Under the pieces are notes generated by a model, which searched no databases, was not told the origin of the DNA, and was given only the letters and a program-made list of their open reading frames with translations. Below, piece by piece: positions 1 to 9,189 of a stretch of 40,209 nucleotides of DNA. Position 1 is the stretch's first letter; the number at the start of each line of letters is the position of its first letter. Made by a program: the position numbers and the translations under genes. Source of the stretch: Gammaproteobacteria bacterium (GTDB lineage: Bacteria; Pseudomonadota; Gammaproteobacteria; Steroidobacterales; Steroidobacteraceae); contig RGWK01000002.1 of assembly GCA_010029775.1 (NCBI GenBank), positions 1 through 40,209 of the forward strand, given 5' to 3'.

Positions 1-1062
1 GCCTCCGACATCGGCTGGGTCGTGGGGCACTCCTACATCGTTTACGCTCCGCTGGTGCACGGCTGTGCGAGCATCCTCTACGAGGGCAAGCCCGTCGGCA
101 CTCCGGATGCCGGGGTCTACTGGCGCATCGTCGAACGCTATGGCGTGACGGCGCTGTTCACGGCACCGACCGCGATGCGCGCCATCAAACGTGAAGACCC
201 TGACGGGACGTTCATGCGCGCCGCTCGGCTCGATTCTTTGCGAGCCCTCTTTCTCGCCGGTGAACGCGCCGACCCCGATACAGTGCGTTGGGCGAGTGAA
301 AAACTCGACCGTCCGGTGATCGATCATTGGTGGCAGACGGAGACCGGCTGGCCGATGGTGGCCAATGCGCTGGGGCTTGGACTGTTGCCGATCAAGCCGG
401 GCAGCCCGACCCGGCCATTGCCCGGCTACTGCATCGAGGTGCAGGACGCCGAAGGCCGCGCGCTGCCACCCAATACACCGGGCGAACTTGTCATCAAGCT
501 GCCGCTGCCGCCTGGCTGCCTGCCGACGCTATGGAACGATCCGGCCGGCTTCCACGCAGCGTACCTGCGCGCGCATCCCGGTTACTACACCACGGGCGAT
601 GGCGGACACATTGACGACGACGGCTATGTACACGTGATGGGTCGGATCGACGATGTGATCAATGTCGCGGGGCATCGTCTGTCCACCGGCGAGCTCGAGC
701 AGGCGCTTGCAGGTCATGCCTCGGTGGCTGAGTGTGCGGTGATCGGCGTGGCCGATGCGCTCAAAGGCACGGCCCCTGTGGGGCTCGTCGTGCTGAAGGC
801 GGGAGTTGTTGCCAGCGCGGGCAGTGCCGCAGCCAGCGCGCTGGTCGCCGAACTCGTGCAACGGGTGCGCGAAGAAGTCGGGCCCGTCGCAAGCTTCCAG
901 CGCTGTCACATCGTGGCGCGACTGCCGAAGACGCGCAGCGGCAAGGTCCTGCGCGCAACGCTGCGCGCCATTGCTGAAAATCGCCCGTTCGAGATCCCGG
1001 CCACCATCGAAGATCCCGCGGTCATCGACGACATGCGCGTCGTGCTCGCCCCTGCGACCTGA
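1..1062 (+). CDS. prpE: Propionyl/acetyl-CoA synthetase (AMP-forming), C-terminal part; 5' end lies outside the window
   Basis: Frame open from base 1 (ASDIGWVVGHSYIVY...); WWQTETGWP, GDGGHIDDDGYVHVMGRIDDVINVAGHRLS and the C-terminal TRSGKVLR lysine motif. PIKPGSP...PPGC resembles PrpE more than Acs. Confidence 0.9.
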   Translation, partial: ASDIGWVVGHSYIVYAPLVHGCASILYEGKPVGTPDAGVYWRIVERYGVTALFTAPTAMRAIKREDPDGTFMRAARLDSLRALFLAGERADPDTVRWASEKLDRPVIDHWWQTETGWPMVANALGLGLLPIKPGSPTRPLPGYCIEVQDAEGRALPPNTPGELVIKLPLPPGCLPTLWNDPAGFHAAYLRAHPGYYTTGDGGHIDDDGYVHVMGRIDDVINVAGHRLSTGELEQALAGHASVAECAVIGVADALKGTAPVGLVVLKAGVVASAGSAAASALVAELVQRVREEVGPVASFQRCHIVARLPKTRSGKVLRATLRAIAENRPFEIPATIEDPAVIDDMRVVLAPAT

Positions 1063-1064
1063 CG

Positions 1065-2252
1065 CTACTGGGCGCTTCGTGCGCGCGCCAGCAGCGGCGT
1101 GACCCGCGGTATCGTCAGCATCGTGCTCATTACGGCCATGAGTAACAGTGCCGTGAACGTGGCGGAACTGATCACCTGTCGATCGAGCAGCACGCTGGCA
1201 AAGATAATCTCGATGAGTGCTTTGGTCTGCAGCAGCCAGCCGATGATCTTCGCATCGAGAGCCGTCCAGCCCAGCACGCGTCCGGCAACACGAACGCCGA
1301 GCAGCTTTCCACCCACCGAAGCGAACAACAACAGCCCCGCCGTCGCGATCACGGCAAACCCGCCCATCTCCCAGTTGGTGCGCAAGCCCGTGCTGAGGAA
1401 AAACACCGGCATCAGCAGCAGCAGGACGAGTCGCCGAGTCATCGCCAGCTCCTCATCGCCAAACCACTCGTGATCGAGCACCGCACCGGCCAGAAAGGCA
1501 CCCACCATGAAGTGCAGTCCACACCAGTCGGCGCCGAGACCGCACGCGGCCAGCCACACGAGCGCGACATACCATCGGTCCATGCGCGTGATGCGTGGCA
1601 TCAGACGGCGCACCGCGTAGGCCACGAGGATGAATGCTGCGAGAAACATCGCCTGCCTGCCCAGTCGCTGCCAATCCATCAGGATCAGGGCCAGCACAGC
1701 CCAGATGAGGATATCGTCGAGACTCGCGTACCTCAGTATCCGTTGTCCCAGTGGCTGTTTCAGCAATTGCAGGCGCTCGAGGAAGAGCGCCAGGATCGGC
1801 AATGCCGTAACCGCCGATGCCATGCCGATGCCCAGCACGAATTGCCAGCTCTCGGCCGCCTCGCCCATCCAGCCGCCCTGGCCAACCAACCACACCGCCA
1901 CCAGCGCGCCGGCACAGAGCGGCGTGACGAGCGCAAACCCTGCAGCAATGGCGCTGTCTCGCCGCTCTCGCCACGCACTGCGCAGATCGAGTTCCAGACC
2001 CGCCAGGAAGACGAACAACATGACTGCCCAAAGTGCGACGGCGTTGAGCGACTGCACCACTGGGGGCGTGAAGATGAACTGGTAATACTCGGGCAACCAC
2101 GCACCGAGCACGCCGGGGCCGAGCAATATGCCCGTGACGATCTGCACCACGACGAGCGGTGCGACATGATCGGTGCGACCGAATCGCCACACCAGAAAAG
2201 GCACCGTGAAGATGATCAGCAGGGCGAGCAAGTAGAGCTCGCTGACGGTCAC
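1065..2252 (-). CDS. CPA2-family cation:proton antiporter (Na+/H+ or K+/H+ exchanger domain)
   Basis: Multi-TM ORF with GPGVLG, FLAGLELDL and FLAGAVLDHEWF motifs. Likely GTG start at 2252 (VTVSELYLL) overlapping the upstream TGA. Confidence 0.85.
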   Translation of the reverse strand: MTVSELYLLALLIIFTVPFLVWRFGRTDHVAPLVVVQIVTGILLGPGVLGAWLPEYYQFIFTPPVVQSLNAVALWAVMLFVFLAGLELDLRSAWRERRDSAIAAGFALVTPLCAGALVAVWLVGQGGWMGEAAESWQFVLGIGMASAVTALPILALFLERLQLLKQPLGQRILRYASLDDILIWAVLALILMDWQRLGRQAMFLAAFILVAYAVRRLMPRITRMDRWYVALVWLAACGLGADWCGLHFMVGAFLAGAVLDHEWFGDEELAMTRRLVLLLLMPVFFLSTGLRTNWEMGGFAVIATAGLLLFASVGGKLLGVRVAGRVLGWTALDAKIIGWLLQTKALIEIIFASVLLDRQVISSATFTALLLMAVMSTMLTIPRVTPLLARARSAQ

Positions 2253-3637
2253 TGAGCGTCCTCCTGGCCTGTCTTGGCGGTCAGCACGGCGTATCCCCAT
2301 GGGGGCAAATCGATCGCCGTATCGGCATCAATGGTCACGCTGCGAGCAGCGAAGACATCTCGATACTGACCGTAGCCCAGCGACTCACGCAACCGTACGC
2401 TGCGAGGCTCTGCCGAGAAATTAAACAAGGCAAGCACCTTGTCGGATGTGTTCGCACGTACGAATGACAGCACCCGTTGGGGCGAGTCGTTATTCACGCG
2501 GATCATGCGTGCGCCCCATGCTCCATTGTGTAGCGCCGAGTTGCTGCTCTTGAGTTCAATCAGTCGTTTGAACAGCTCAGCATGCGGGTGTTCCTGCCAA
2601 ACAATCGGGTCACGCTCGAAAAACGCCAGCCGCTTGCTATTGCCGGCCTCTTGTCCGTTGTAGATCAGCGGAATACCGTCGCCGACGAAGCTGAGCACGA
2701 TGGCGGTGCGCACGGCGTCGCCGAACATCTCGAACTCGGTCCCTTCCCAGGAGTTCTTGTCATGGTTGCTGGTGAACACTAGGCGCATGCTGCCGCGCGG
2801 AAACAGATTGTCCTGCTCCGAGTAGTGGCCGGCGAGAGCATCGACGCTCGCGCCCTTGCGCGCAACCTCGTGCAGCGCCGAGTGCAGCCCCCAGGCATAG
2901 GTCGCATCGAACGCCTGGTAATGCATGTCGCGAGACGCCGCCTCCGCCAACATGAACACCGGCTTGATCGCATCCAGTTCGCGTCGGACCTCGTTCCAGA
3001 AGTCGATTGGCACATACGCAGCGACATCGCAACGAAAGCCATCGACACCGGCCTCTCGCACCCAGAACGCCATGGCATCAGCCATGTAGCGACGCAACTC
3101 GCGCTTCGAGTAGTCGAACTCGATAATGTCGGACCAGTCCCACCAGGACGTCGGGTGGAAATCGCCCTTCCAGTCACGCTCGTACCAGTCGGGATGCTGG
3201 GTGACGAGCGGGTTGTCCCAAGCACTGTGATTGGCGACCCAGTCGAGAATCACGCGCATGCCGAGCGAATGCGCCTGATCGACGAATCGCTTCAAATCAT
3301 CGAAGGTCCCAAATTCCGGATTGACGGCGCGGTAATCGCGCACGGAATACGGGCTGCCGAGCGAGCCTTTGCGATTCTTCTCACCGATGGGATGAATCGG
3401 CATCAACCACAGGATATCGACACCGAGATCCTTGAGTCGCGGCAATTGTCGCGCAGCGGCAGACAGCGTTCCCTCGGCAGTGAACTGGCGCAGATTCACC
3501 TGATAGATGACCGCATCGCGCGTCCACTCGGGGGGTTTCACCTTGACGAGCGACTCAGGCTCATGGCGCGCGCTGCAGGCCGCGAGCACCACGGTGGCCA
3601 CCGCGAGCAGCGACCACCCCAGACGCCGCAGCATCAT
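2249..3637 (-). CDS. GH13 alpha-amylase family lipoprotein
   Basis: GH13 motifs DWVANHS, GFRCDVAAYVP, LAEA, FTSNHDKNS; lipobox LAACS near the N-terminus. Start ATG 3637 overlaps the GH97 stop (ATGA). Confidence 0.9.
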   Translation of the reverse strand: MMLRRLGWSLLAVATVVLAACSARHEPESLVKVKPPEWTRDAVIYQVNLRQFTAEGTLSAAARQLPRLKDLGVDILWLMPIHPIGEKNRKGSLGSPYSVRDYRAVNPEFGTFDDLKRFVDQAHSLGMRVILDWVANHSAWDNPLVTQHPDWYERDWKGDFHPTSWWDWSDIIEFDYSKRELRRYMADAMAFWVREAGVDGFRCDVAAYVPIDFWNEVRRELDAIKPVFMLAEAASRDMHYQAFDATYAWGLHSALHEVARKGASVDALAGHYSEQDNLFPRGSMRLVFTSNHDKNSWEGTEFEMFGDAVRTAIVLSFVGDGIPLIYNGQEAGNSKRLAFFERDPIVWQEHPHAELFKRLIELKSSNSALHNGAWGARMIRVNNDSPQRVLSFVRANTSDKVLALFNFSAEPRSVRLRESLGYGQYRDVFAARSVTIDADTAIDLPPWGYAVLTAKTGQEDAQ

Positions 3638-5688
3638 CGCAGCGCCTCCAGCCGAATGGCGAAGCCACCGCCCGCAGCGATGGGAATTCGCCAACGGTCA
3701 CCCTGCTTGGCCATGCGCGTCTCGATGATGATGGCGTGGGGATTTGTCTGCCAGTCGGCCCCCTCTCCATCCCGATAGATCCGCGCACGATACCGCTGAC
3801 CAGGCGAGAGGAAATCGAGCGAGATCTCCAAAGACCGGGCGACTTCGTCCGTCACGCCGCCGACATACCAATCCTCGCTGGCGCGATCCTTTCGGGCTAC
3901 GGTGACGAAATCGCCGACCTCGCCATCGAGGACCCGCGTGTCCTGCCAATCGACCGGCACATCTTTGATGAACTGGAACGGCCCCGGGTAGCGCGCGTAA
4001 TTCTCGGGCAAATCCGCCGCCATCTGGATCGGACTGTAGAGCACGACGTACTGCGCCAACTGCTTGGCGATCGTGGACTGGAATTTCTGACCGTTGCGCC
4101 CGATGAGACTTAACACCCCCGGCGTGAAATCCATCGGTCCGGCGAGCATGCGCGTGAAGAACAGGTTGGCCTCGTGCTCAGGCGGATTCGGGGGGGCTCC
4201 CCAGGCGTTGTACTCCATGCCGCGCGCGCCCTCGCGCGACACCCAGTTGGGATATGTGCGTCGCAACCCGGTGTCCTTGATGGGCTCGTGCGGATTGATG
4301 GCGATCCGACGCCGCGCTGCTTCGGTCACGACCTTGAGGTGGTGACGCGACATCGCCTGACCGTCGTGCCACTCGAAACGCATCGTGCCGTCGGAGTCGA
4401 GGAACTTGGCGCCGCCCGCATCGGCGACGTAACCGGTCTTGATCGCCTCGATGCCGAGTCGCGCGCTCAGATCAAGGGCCGCGCCGAGCTGAGATTCGTA
4501 GTGCGAAGCAAACCCCGACGTTTCGTGGTGCCCCATCAATCGCACGCCCTTACTGCGCGCATAGGCCGCCACCGCCTCAAGATCGAAATCGGGGTAGGCC
4601 TTGGTGAAATCGAACGACTCGCCATTGGCGAACCAATCCGCCTCCCAACCGCGATTCCAACCCTCGATAAGCACACTGCGAAAACCGTTGGCTGCAGCGA
4701 AGTCGATGTAGCGGCGTGCATTGGCCGTGGTCGCACCGTGTTTCGGACCCGATGACCAGGTTTCAGTATCGAGGTGCAGACTCCACCAGATGCCGACGTA
4801 CTTGTGCGGTTTCACCCAGGACACATCGCCGAGCACATTCGGTTCGTTGAGATTGAGGATGAGGTCCGACATGTACAGGCCGCCCGCCCGCTCGGCGATC
4901 TGCAAGGTGCGCCAGGGTGTGTGGAAGGGCGCGGTCCGACTGACGCGTGGCCCCGTGGCCGAGGGGGACAGCGTCGCCTTGAATCGCGTGCCCTCGACGC
5001 GGCGCAGCCACATCGCCGAATAATCCACCAGCGCCGCTTCATGCACGGCGACATGCAGACCATCGGTCATGCGGAAGGTCGCTGGAGTGTGCGCCTGACC
5101 AACCTCGCTCGCGCGAGTACGGTTGTACAGGTACTCGTAACGGTTCCATTCGCCGGCCGGGATCCACCATGCCGTTTCGGCGCCGACAAGATCGAATTCG
5201 GTCAGCTCATCGGTGATGTTGACCTGCTTGAGCGCCGGTTGATCGGGAAACTCGTAGCGGAAGCCGAGGCCATCGTCGAAAACGCGGAACACGATGGTGA
5301 ATTCGCGAGGCGTCGGCGCGGGGAACGGTGCCTTGGTTTCACGCAGTTTCACGCGCAGTTCGCTGTGACGATCGCGTACGAACCGCCGCTCACCCCAGGG
5401 CTGCTCCCAGGTGTAATCCACCGAACGGGTACTGCTTTCCACCATCGAGAAGTTACGCTCGAATTTCGGCGCATCGGCAAAGATGAACCCGAGACGTGAT
5501 TCGCCGACCACCGGCTTTCCGCGCCGTTCGACCCGGTAACCAACTCGTCCCTCGTCGTTGATGGACACCGTAACGCGCAACACGTTCTCCGGTGATTCCA
5601 CGGCCACTACGTCGGCTGCGACACTCGGCACCGAGCACAGCGCGAGCGCGGCGAGCATGCCGAGACTCCACGGCAACCGATACAGCAT
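3634..5688 (-). CDS. GH97 family alpha-glucosidase (SusB-like)
   Basis: Signal peptide then an N-terminal GH97-like beta domain; GIWWSLHLDTETW, GFRSVLIEGWNRGWEADW, IEAIKTGYVADAG, INPHEPIKDTGLRRTYPN. Confidence 0.9.
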   Translation of the reverse strand: MLYRLPWSLGMLAALALCSVPSVAADVVAVESPENVLRVTVSINDEGRVGYRVERRGKPVVGESRLGFIFADAPKFERNFSMVESSTRSVDYTWEQPWGERRFVRDRHSELRVKLRETKAPFPAPTPREFTIVFRVFDDGLGFRYEFPDQPALKQVNITDELTEFDLVGAETAWWIPAGEWNRYEYLYNRTRASEVGQAHTPATFRMTDGLHVAVHEAALVDYSAMWLRRVEGTRFKATLSPSATGPRVSRTAPFHTPWRTLQIAERAGGLYMSDLILNLNEPNVLGDVSWVKPHKYVGIWWSLHLDTETWSSGPKHGATTANARRYIDFAAANGFRSVLIEGWNRGWEADWFANGESFDFTKAYPDFDLEAVAAYARSKGVRLMGHHETSGFASHYESQLGAALDLSARLGIEAIKTGYVADAGGAKFLDSDGTMRFEWHDGQAMSRHHLKVVTEAARRRIAINPHEPIKDTGLRRTYPNWVSREGARGMEYNAWGAPPNPPEHEANLFFTRMLAGPMDFTPGVLSLIGRNGQKFQSTIAKQLAQYVVLYSPIQMAADLPENYARYPGPFQFIKDVPVDWQDTRVLDGEVGDFVTVARKDRASEDWYVGGVTDEVARSLEISLDFLSPGQRYRARIYRDGEGADWQTNPHAIIIETRMAKQGDRWRIPIAAGGGFAIRLEALR

Positions 5689-5708
5689 TTTCACGCCGAC
5701 CCGCACGG

Positions 5709-7556
5709 TCACTTCGAACTCCGCCCCGCGCACACGGCAAAGCCGAATGCCGGTAAAGACATCTTGAGACTCCCCGGAGCACTGGCACGCGCCTCACAGC
5801 GCCCCTCGAGAGCTGCGAACTCCATTGAACTCGTCTCCACTTGCACGGCCGTGACAATCGGTTCGGCCGACGTATTGAACGCAACGACGTATTCGCGACC
5901 GTCTATCGGATCAAAGCGCGAGACGGCGAAAATTCCGGGCTTTCCTTCGGTGTACCGCCGAGTCTCTTGTCGTCCGGAATGCAGTGCCGGATGTGCTGTG
6001 CGCAACTTCGACAGTCGTGCGATCAACGTGTACAGCGGATGCTCCGGGTTGAAGTGCGCCTGTGCATGTGTCGCGTTCGTGCCAAGAATGGGCTGTGCCT
6101 GATACTCGGCGACCTGACTCGCGAACAGTGGCTGACGGGCAGACTGGTCGCCTCCCTGACCCACGAATCCCTGCTCATCACCGGAATACAGCGTCGGCAC
6201 GCCGCGCAGCGTCAGCAGCATTGCGTGCGCCAGCTTGACCCGCTCCAGCGCCTCATCGCGAGTCACGTCGGGGCGCCTCTTGAAGATCAGGTGGGCGAAG
6301 CGACCGAAGTCGTGGTTGCTGATGAAGGTCGGCGAGCGCAATGCCGTCGCCGCCCCACCCTCGTAGAGCACATCGTCTGCGAACAACCTCGCAAGTACCT
6401 CAGTGCCTGCATTGCCGGCCACCGTCTCGCGCACGGCTGCCGCGAAAGCGAAATCGAGAACCGTGGGCAATCGGGCGGAGCGGGTGTAGCGGGCGAGCAG
6501 CGACACGTCGGCGGGCGAATCCGTGTACACCTCACCGAAGATGTGGAAATTCGGAATGCCTCGGAGCTTGGCTCGATCGAGCATCGCGGGTGCGAACGCG
6601 CGCCAGAATTCCTCGTTAACGTGTTTCGCGGTGTCGATGCGGAAGCCATCCACGCCGAAGCGATCAATCCAACCACCGAAGATGTCGATGAAGCCCTGGA
6701 CGACACGCGGGTTCTCCGTCATCAGATCATCGAGCCCGACGAAGTCCCCCATGTCGTTGCTCTCACCCGAGAAGGTGGTATTACCGCGGTTGTGGTACCA
6801 GATCGGGTCGTTGAGCCAAGACGGAACCTTGATGTTCTCCTCGCCGCGAGGAAGGAAAGGCGTATAGGCAAAGTCAGCGCGAGTGAGCTTCGAGAAATTC
6901 TCCGCGGTCTGATGTCGCGGCCCGTCGCCCGCAAACCCTTCATTGATCGGCGCACCGTTCAGACCGCCACGTCGCGAGTAAGGATAGTCCGCCCGCGCAC
7001 GGTACGGACACTCGCTCGTCGGGCACTCGCGGTATGCGATCACATCGGCGGTATGGTTGGTGATGATGTCGAGGTAGATCTTCATGCCCCGCGCTCGCAG
7101 GGCAGCGATCAATCGATGCAGGTCCTCTTCCGTGCCAAAGTGAGGATCGACGGCGGTGAAGTCCGTGATCCAGTACCCGTGATAGCCGGCCGATTCCTGG
7201 CCCGCATCGCCCTGCACGGGCTTGTTCTTGTAGATGGGACCCAGCCAAATCGCCGTGGCACCAAGACCTTGGATGTAATCGAGACGGGAAAGCAGACCCT
7301 TGAGATCGCCGCCGTTGTAAAACCCCTTCGAAGTCGGATCGAAACCGGTTCGCAGCCGATCCCCCGCAAGGCCGCCGCGATCATTATTGAGATCCCCGTT
7401 CTCGAAGCGATCGGGCAGCATGAAATAAATGACTTCCCGTTCCGGTGCCCGCGCGCGGATATCCTCCACCGGGCTTCCGCTCGCAGCGACGGCCGCTGCA
7501 CTCGCGAGCAGAGCCAACGCTGCGGACCACAGTGCCCTTGCTACCGTGCTCGTCAT
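5709..7556 (-). CDS. GH13 alpha-amylase/neopullulanase-like, exported
   Basis: Signal peptide; YFMLPDRFENGD, LDIITNHTAD, GFRIDTAKHVN, IFGEVYTD, FISNHDFGRF. Confidence 0.92.
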   Translation of the reverse strand: MTSTVARALWSAALALLASAAAVAASGSPVEDIRARAPEREVIYFMLPDRFENGDLNNDRGGLAGDRLRTGFDPTSKGFYNGGDLKGLLSRLDYIQGLGATAIWLGPIYKNKPVQGDAGQESAGYHGYWITDFTAVDPHFGTEEDLHRLIAALRARGMKIYLDIITNHTADVIAYRECPTSECPYRARADYPYSRRGGLNGAPINEGFAGDGPRHQTAENFSKLTRADFAYTPFLPRGEENIKVPSWLNDPIWYHNRGNTTFSGESNDMGDFVGLDDLMTENPRVVQGFIDIFGGWIDRFGVDGFRIDTAKHVNEEFWRAFAPAMLDRAKLRGIPNFHIFGEVYTDSPADVSLLARYTRSARLPTVLDFAFAAAVRETVAGNAGTEVLARLFADDVLYEGGAATALRSPTFISNHDFGRFAHLIFKRRPDVTRDEALERVKLAHAMLLTLRGVPTLYSGDEQGFVGQGGDQSARQPLFASQVAEYQAQPILGTNATHAQAHFNPEHPLYTLIARLSKLRTAHPALHSGRQETRRYTEGKPGIFAVSRFDPIDGREYVVAFNTSAEPIVTAVQVETSSMEFAALEGRCEARASAPGSLKMSLPAFGFAVCAGRSSK

Positions 7557-7581
7557 AACCCCTCCACAAGCGTCCCGCAGA

Positions 7582-9090
7582 TCAGCTGGGTGCGGCGCAA
7601 TGCTGCCGAATGAACTCGGCGTGCTCGGGCATCACGGCGACGCATTTGCGGATGGTCTGCCGGATATTCTCGAGGTAATCGGCGACTTCATCTTCCGGGA
7701 GAACGTCGGCGAGCGGATGCCAGCCCTGCGGCCGCATGCCTTGTCCATGCATGACCTGCAACCATGACACCTCGGCGAACAATTCGTTACCTTCGCGAAC
7801 CGTACGGCCGTGGTTCAAATAAATATCCATCTTGTTTCGGAGCGACTCCGGAATCCGCATGGTTCGACAGTAGTCCCAGTACGGCGAATCGTCCCGCTCG
7901 GTAGCGTGATAGTGCAGGATGATGAAATCGCGGATTTTTTCGTACTCAAATCGGGACTGCCGATTGAATTCGTCGATGTCCGCTTGGTTGAAGCCCTTGT
8001 CGGGAAACCATGCAATGGTGCGGGCGATCATCGTCTGCACCAGATGAATGCTCGTTGACTCGAGCGGCTCGAGGAAGCCGCTCGCCAGCCCTACCGCAAT
8101 CACATTGCGGTTCCAGGCTAGCTTGCGCATGCCGGCAGTGAAGCGCAGCGTCCGGGGCTCGGCGGTGGGCTGACCGTCGAGGTTGCCAAGCAAGATCGCC
8201 GTGGCTTCGTCTTCACTCATGTAGCGGCTGCAAAAAACGTGGCCGTTGCCGATGCGATGCTGCAAGGGAATGCGCCACTGCCACCCGGCGCGATGCGCGG
8301 TCGAGCGGGTATATGGCAGGAGGTGCTTGGCCGAAGTGCACGGCACTGCGACCGCACGATCGTTCGGCAACCACTCGCTCCAATCCTCGAATCCGGTGCG
8401 CAGCGTCTGCTCGATCAGCAGGCCGCGGAAACCGGAACAGTCGAGAAACAATTCGCCGTCCACTCGCCGACCGTCAGCCAAGTGAACTGCCGCGACGAAG
8501 CCATTATCCGGTCGCAACTCGACACCGGAGATCTTGCCCTCGATGCGCTCAACACCGGCTGCTTCGCTGCGGGCGCGCAGAAAACGAGCGTAGAGACTCG
8601 CATCGAAATGGAACGCGTAATTGATATCGGCCAGCGGCGAGCCCGCCATATCGGGCTGCGGCCGCAAGAAGCGGTTTTCCCGCGCAGCCATACTGTCGAT
8701 CGAATACTCCTCGAGATCGGCCGCACGACCGAGATGTCGCATGCGCCGCCAGTAGTGTTCGAAATTGACCGTGGAGAGTTCCTGACCGACTCGCCCGAAG
8801 GCGTGCATGTAGCGCTCGCCGCGGCGCCACCAGTCAACGAACTCGATGCCCATCTTGAACGTGCCTTGAGTGGCACGCAGCATCTCGTTTTCGTCGATGC
8901 CGACCACCTGGTTGTACAGGCGAATCATCGGGATAGTGGCCTCGCCGACGCCGACGGTGCCGATTTCTTCGGATTCAACGAGTCGAATGCGATAGCGGCC
9001 TTGCAGCAGGCGAGCGAGCGCCGCGGCGGCCATCCAGCCCGCCGTACCACCACCGACGATCACAATCGTGCGCAGCAGCCTCTGATCCAT
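7582..9090 (-). CDS. Flavin-dependent tryptophan halogenase family protein
   Basis: GGGTAGWMAAAALA FAD-binding motif; TQGTFKMGIEF with the PrnA-type lysine; GWQWRIPL; SGFLEPLESTSIHL with the catalytic-type glutamate. Likely start ATG 9090 (MDQRLLRTIVIVGGG). Confidence 0.9.
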   Translation of the reverse strand: MDQRLLRTIVIVGGGTAGWMAAAALARLLQGRYRIRLVESEEIGTVGVGEATIPMIRLYNQVVGIDENEMLRATQGTFKMGIEFVDWWRRGERYMHAFGRVGQELSTVNFEHYWRRMRHLGRAADLEEYSIDSMAARENRFLRPQPDMAGSPLADINYAFHFDASLYARFLRARSEAAGVERIEGKISGVELRPDNGFVAAVHLADGRRVDGELFLDCSGFRGLLIEQTLRTGFEDWSEWLPNDRAVAVPCTSAKHLLPYTRSTAHRAGWQWRIPLQHRIGNGHVFCSRYMSEDEATAILLGNLDGQPTAEPRTLRFTAGMRKLAWNRNVIAVGLASGFLEPLESTSIHLVQTMIARTIAWFPDKGFNQADIDEFNRQSRFEYEKIRDFIILHYHATERDDSPYWDYCRTMRIPESLRNKMDIYLNHGRTVREGNELFAEVSWLQVMHGQGMRPQGWHPLADVLPEDEVADYLENIRQTIRKCVAVMPEHAEFIRQHCAAPS

Positions 9091-9140
9091 GAGGGGATCA
9101 CCCGCGTCCCAGCGACATTCGAACCCCACGCAAAACAACG

Positions 9141-9173
9141 CGTCCGCCGAGATCTTAACGATCCCGGCGGACG
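9141..9173 (-). terminator. Strong intergenic stem-loop between TonB-receptor stop and halogenase start (attenuator, processing element or terminator)
   Basis: Perfect 9-bp inverted repeat CGTCCGCCG (9141-9149)/CGGCGGACG (9165-9173), inner GATC/GATC pairing with TTAAC loop, followed on the minus strand by CGTTGTTTTG. Confidence 0.55.
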
Positions 9174-9189
9174 ACGTCAGCCCAGAACA

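Noticed and set aside
5841-7613. 590-aa plus-strand ORF
   Set aside because: Antisense to the GH13 gene at 5709-7556; no recognisable domain.
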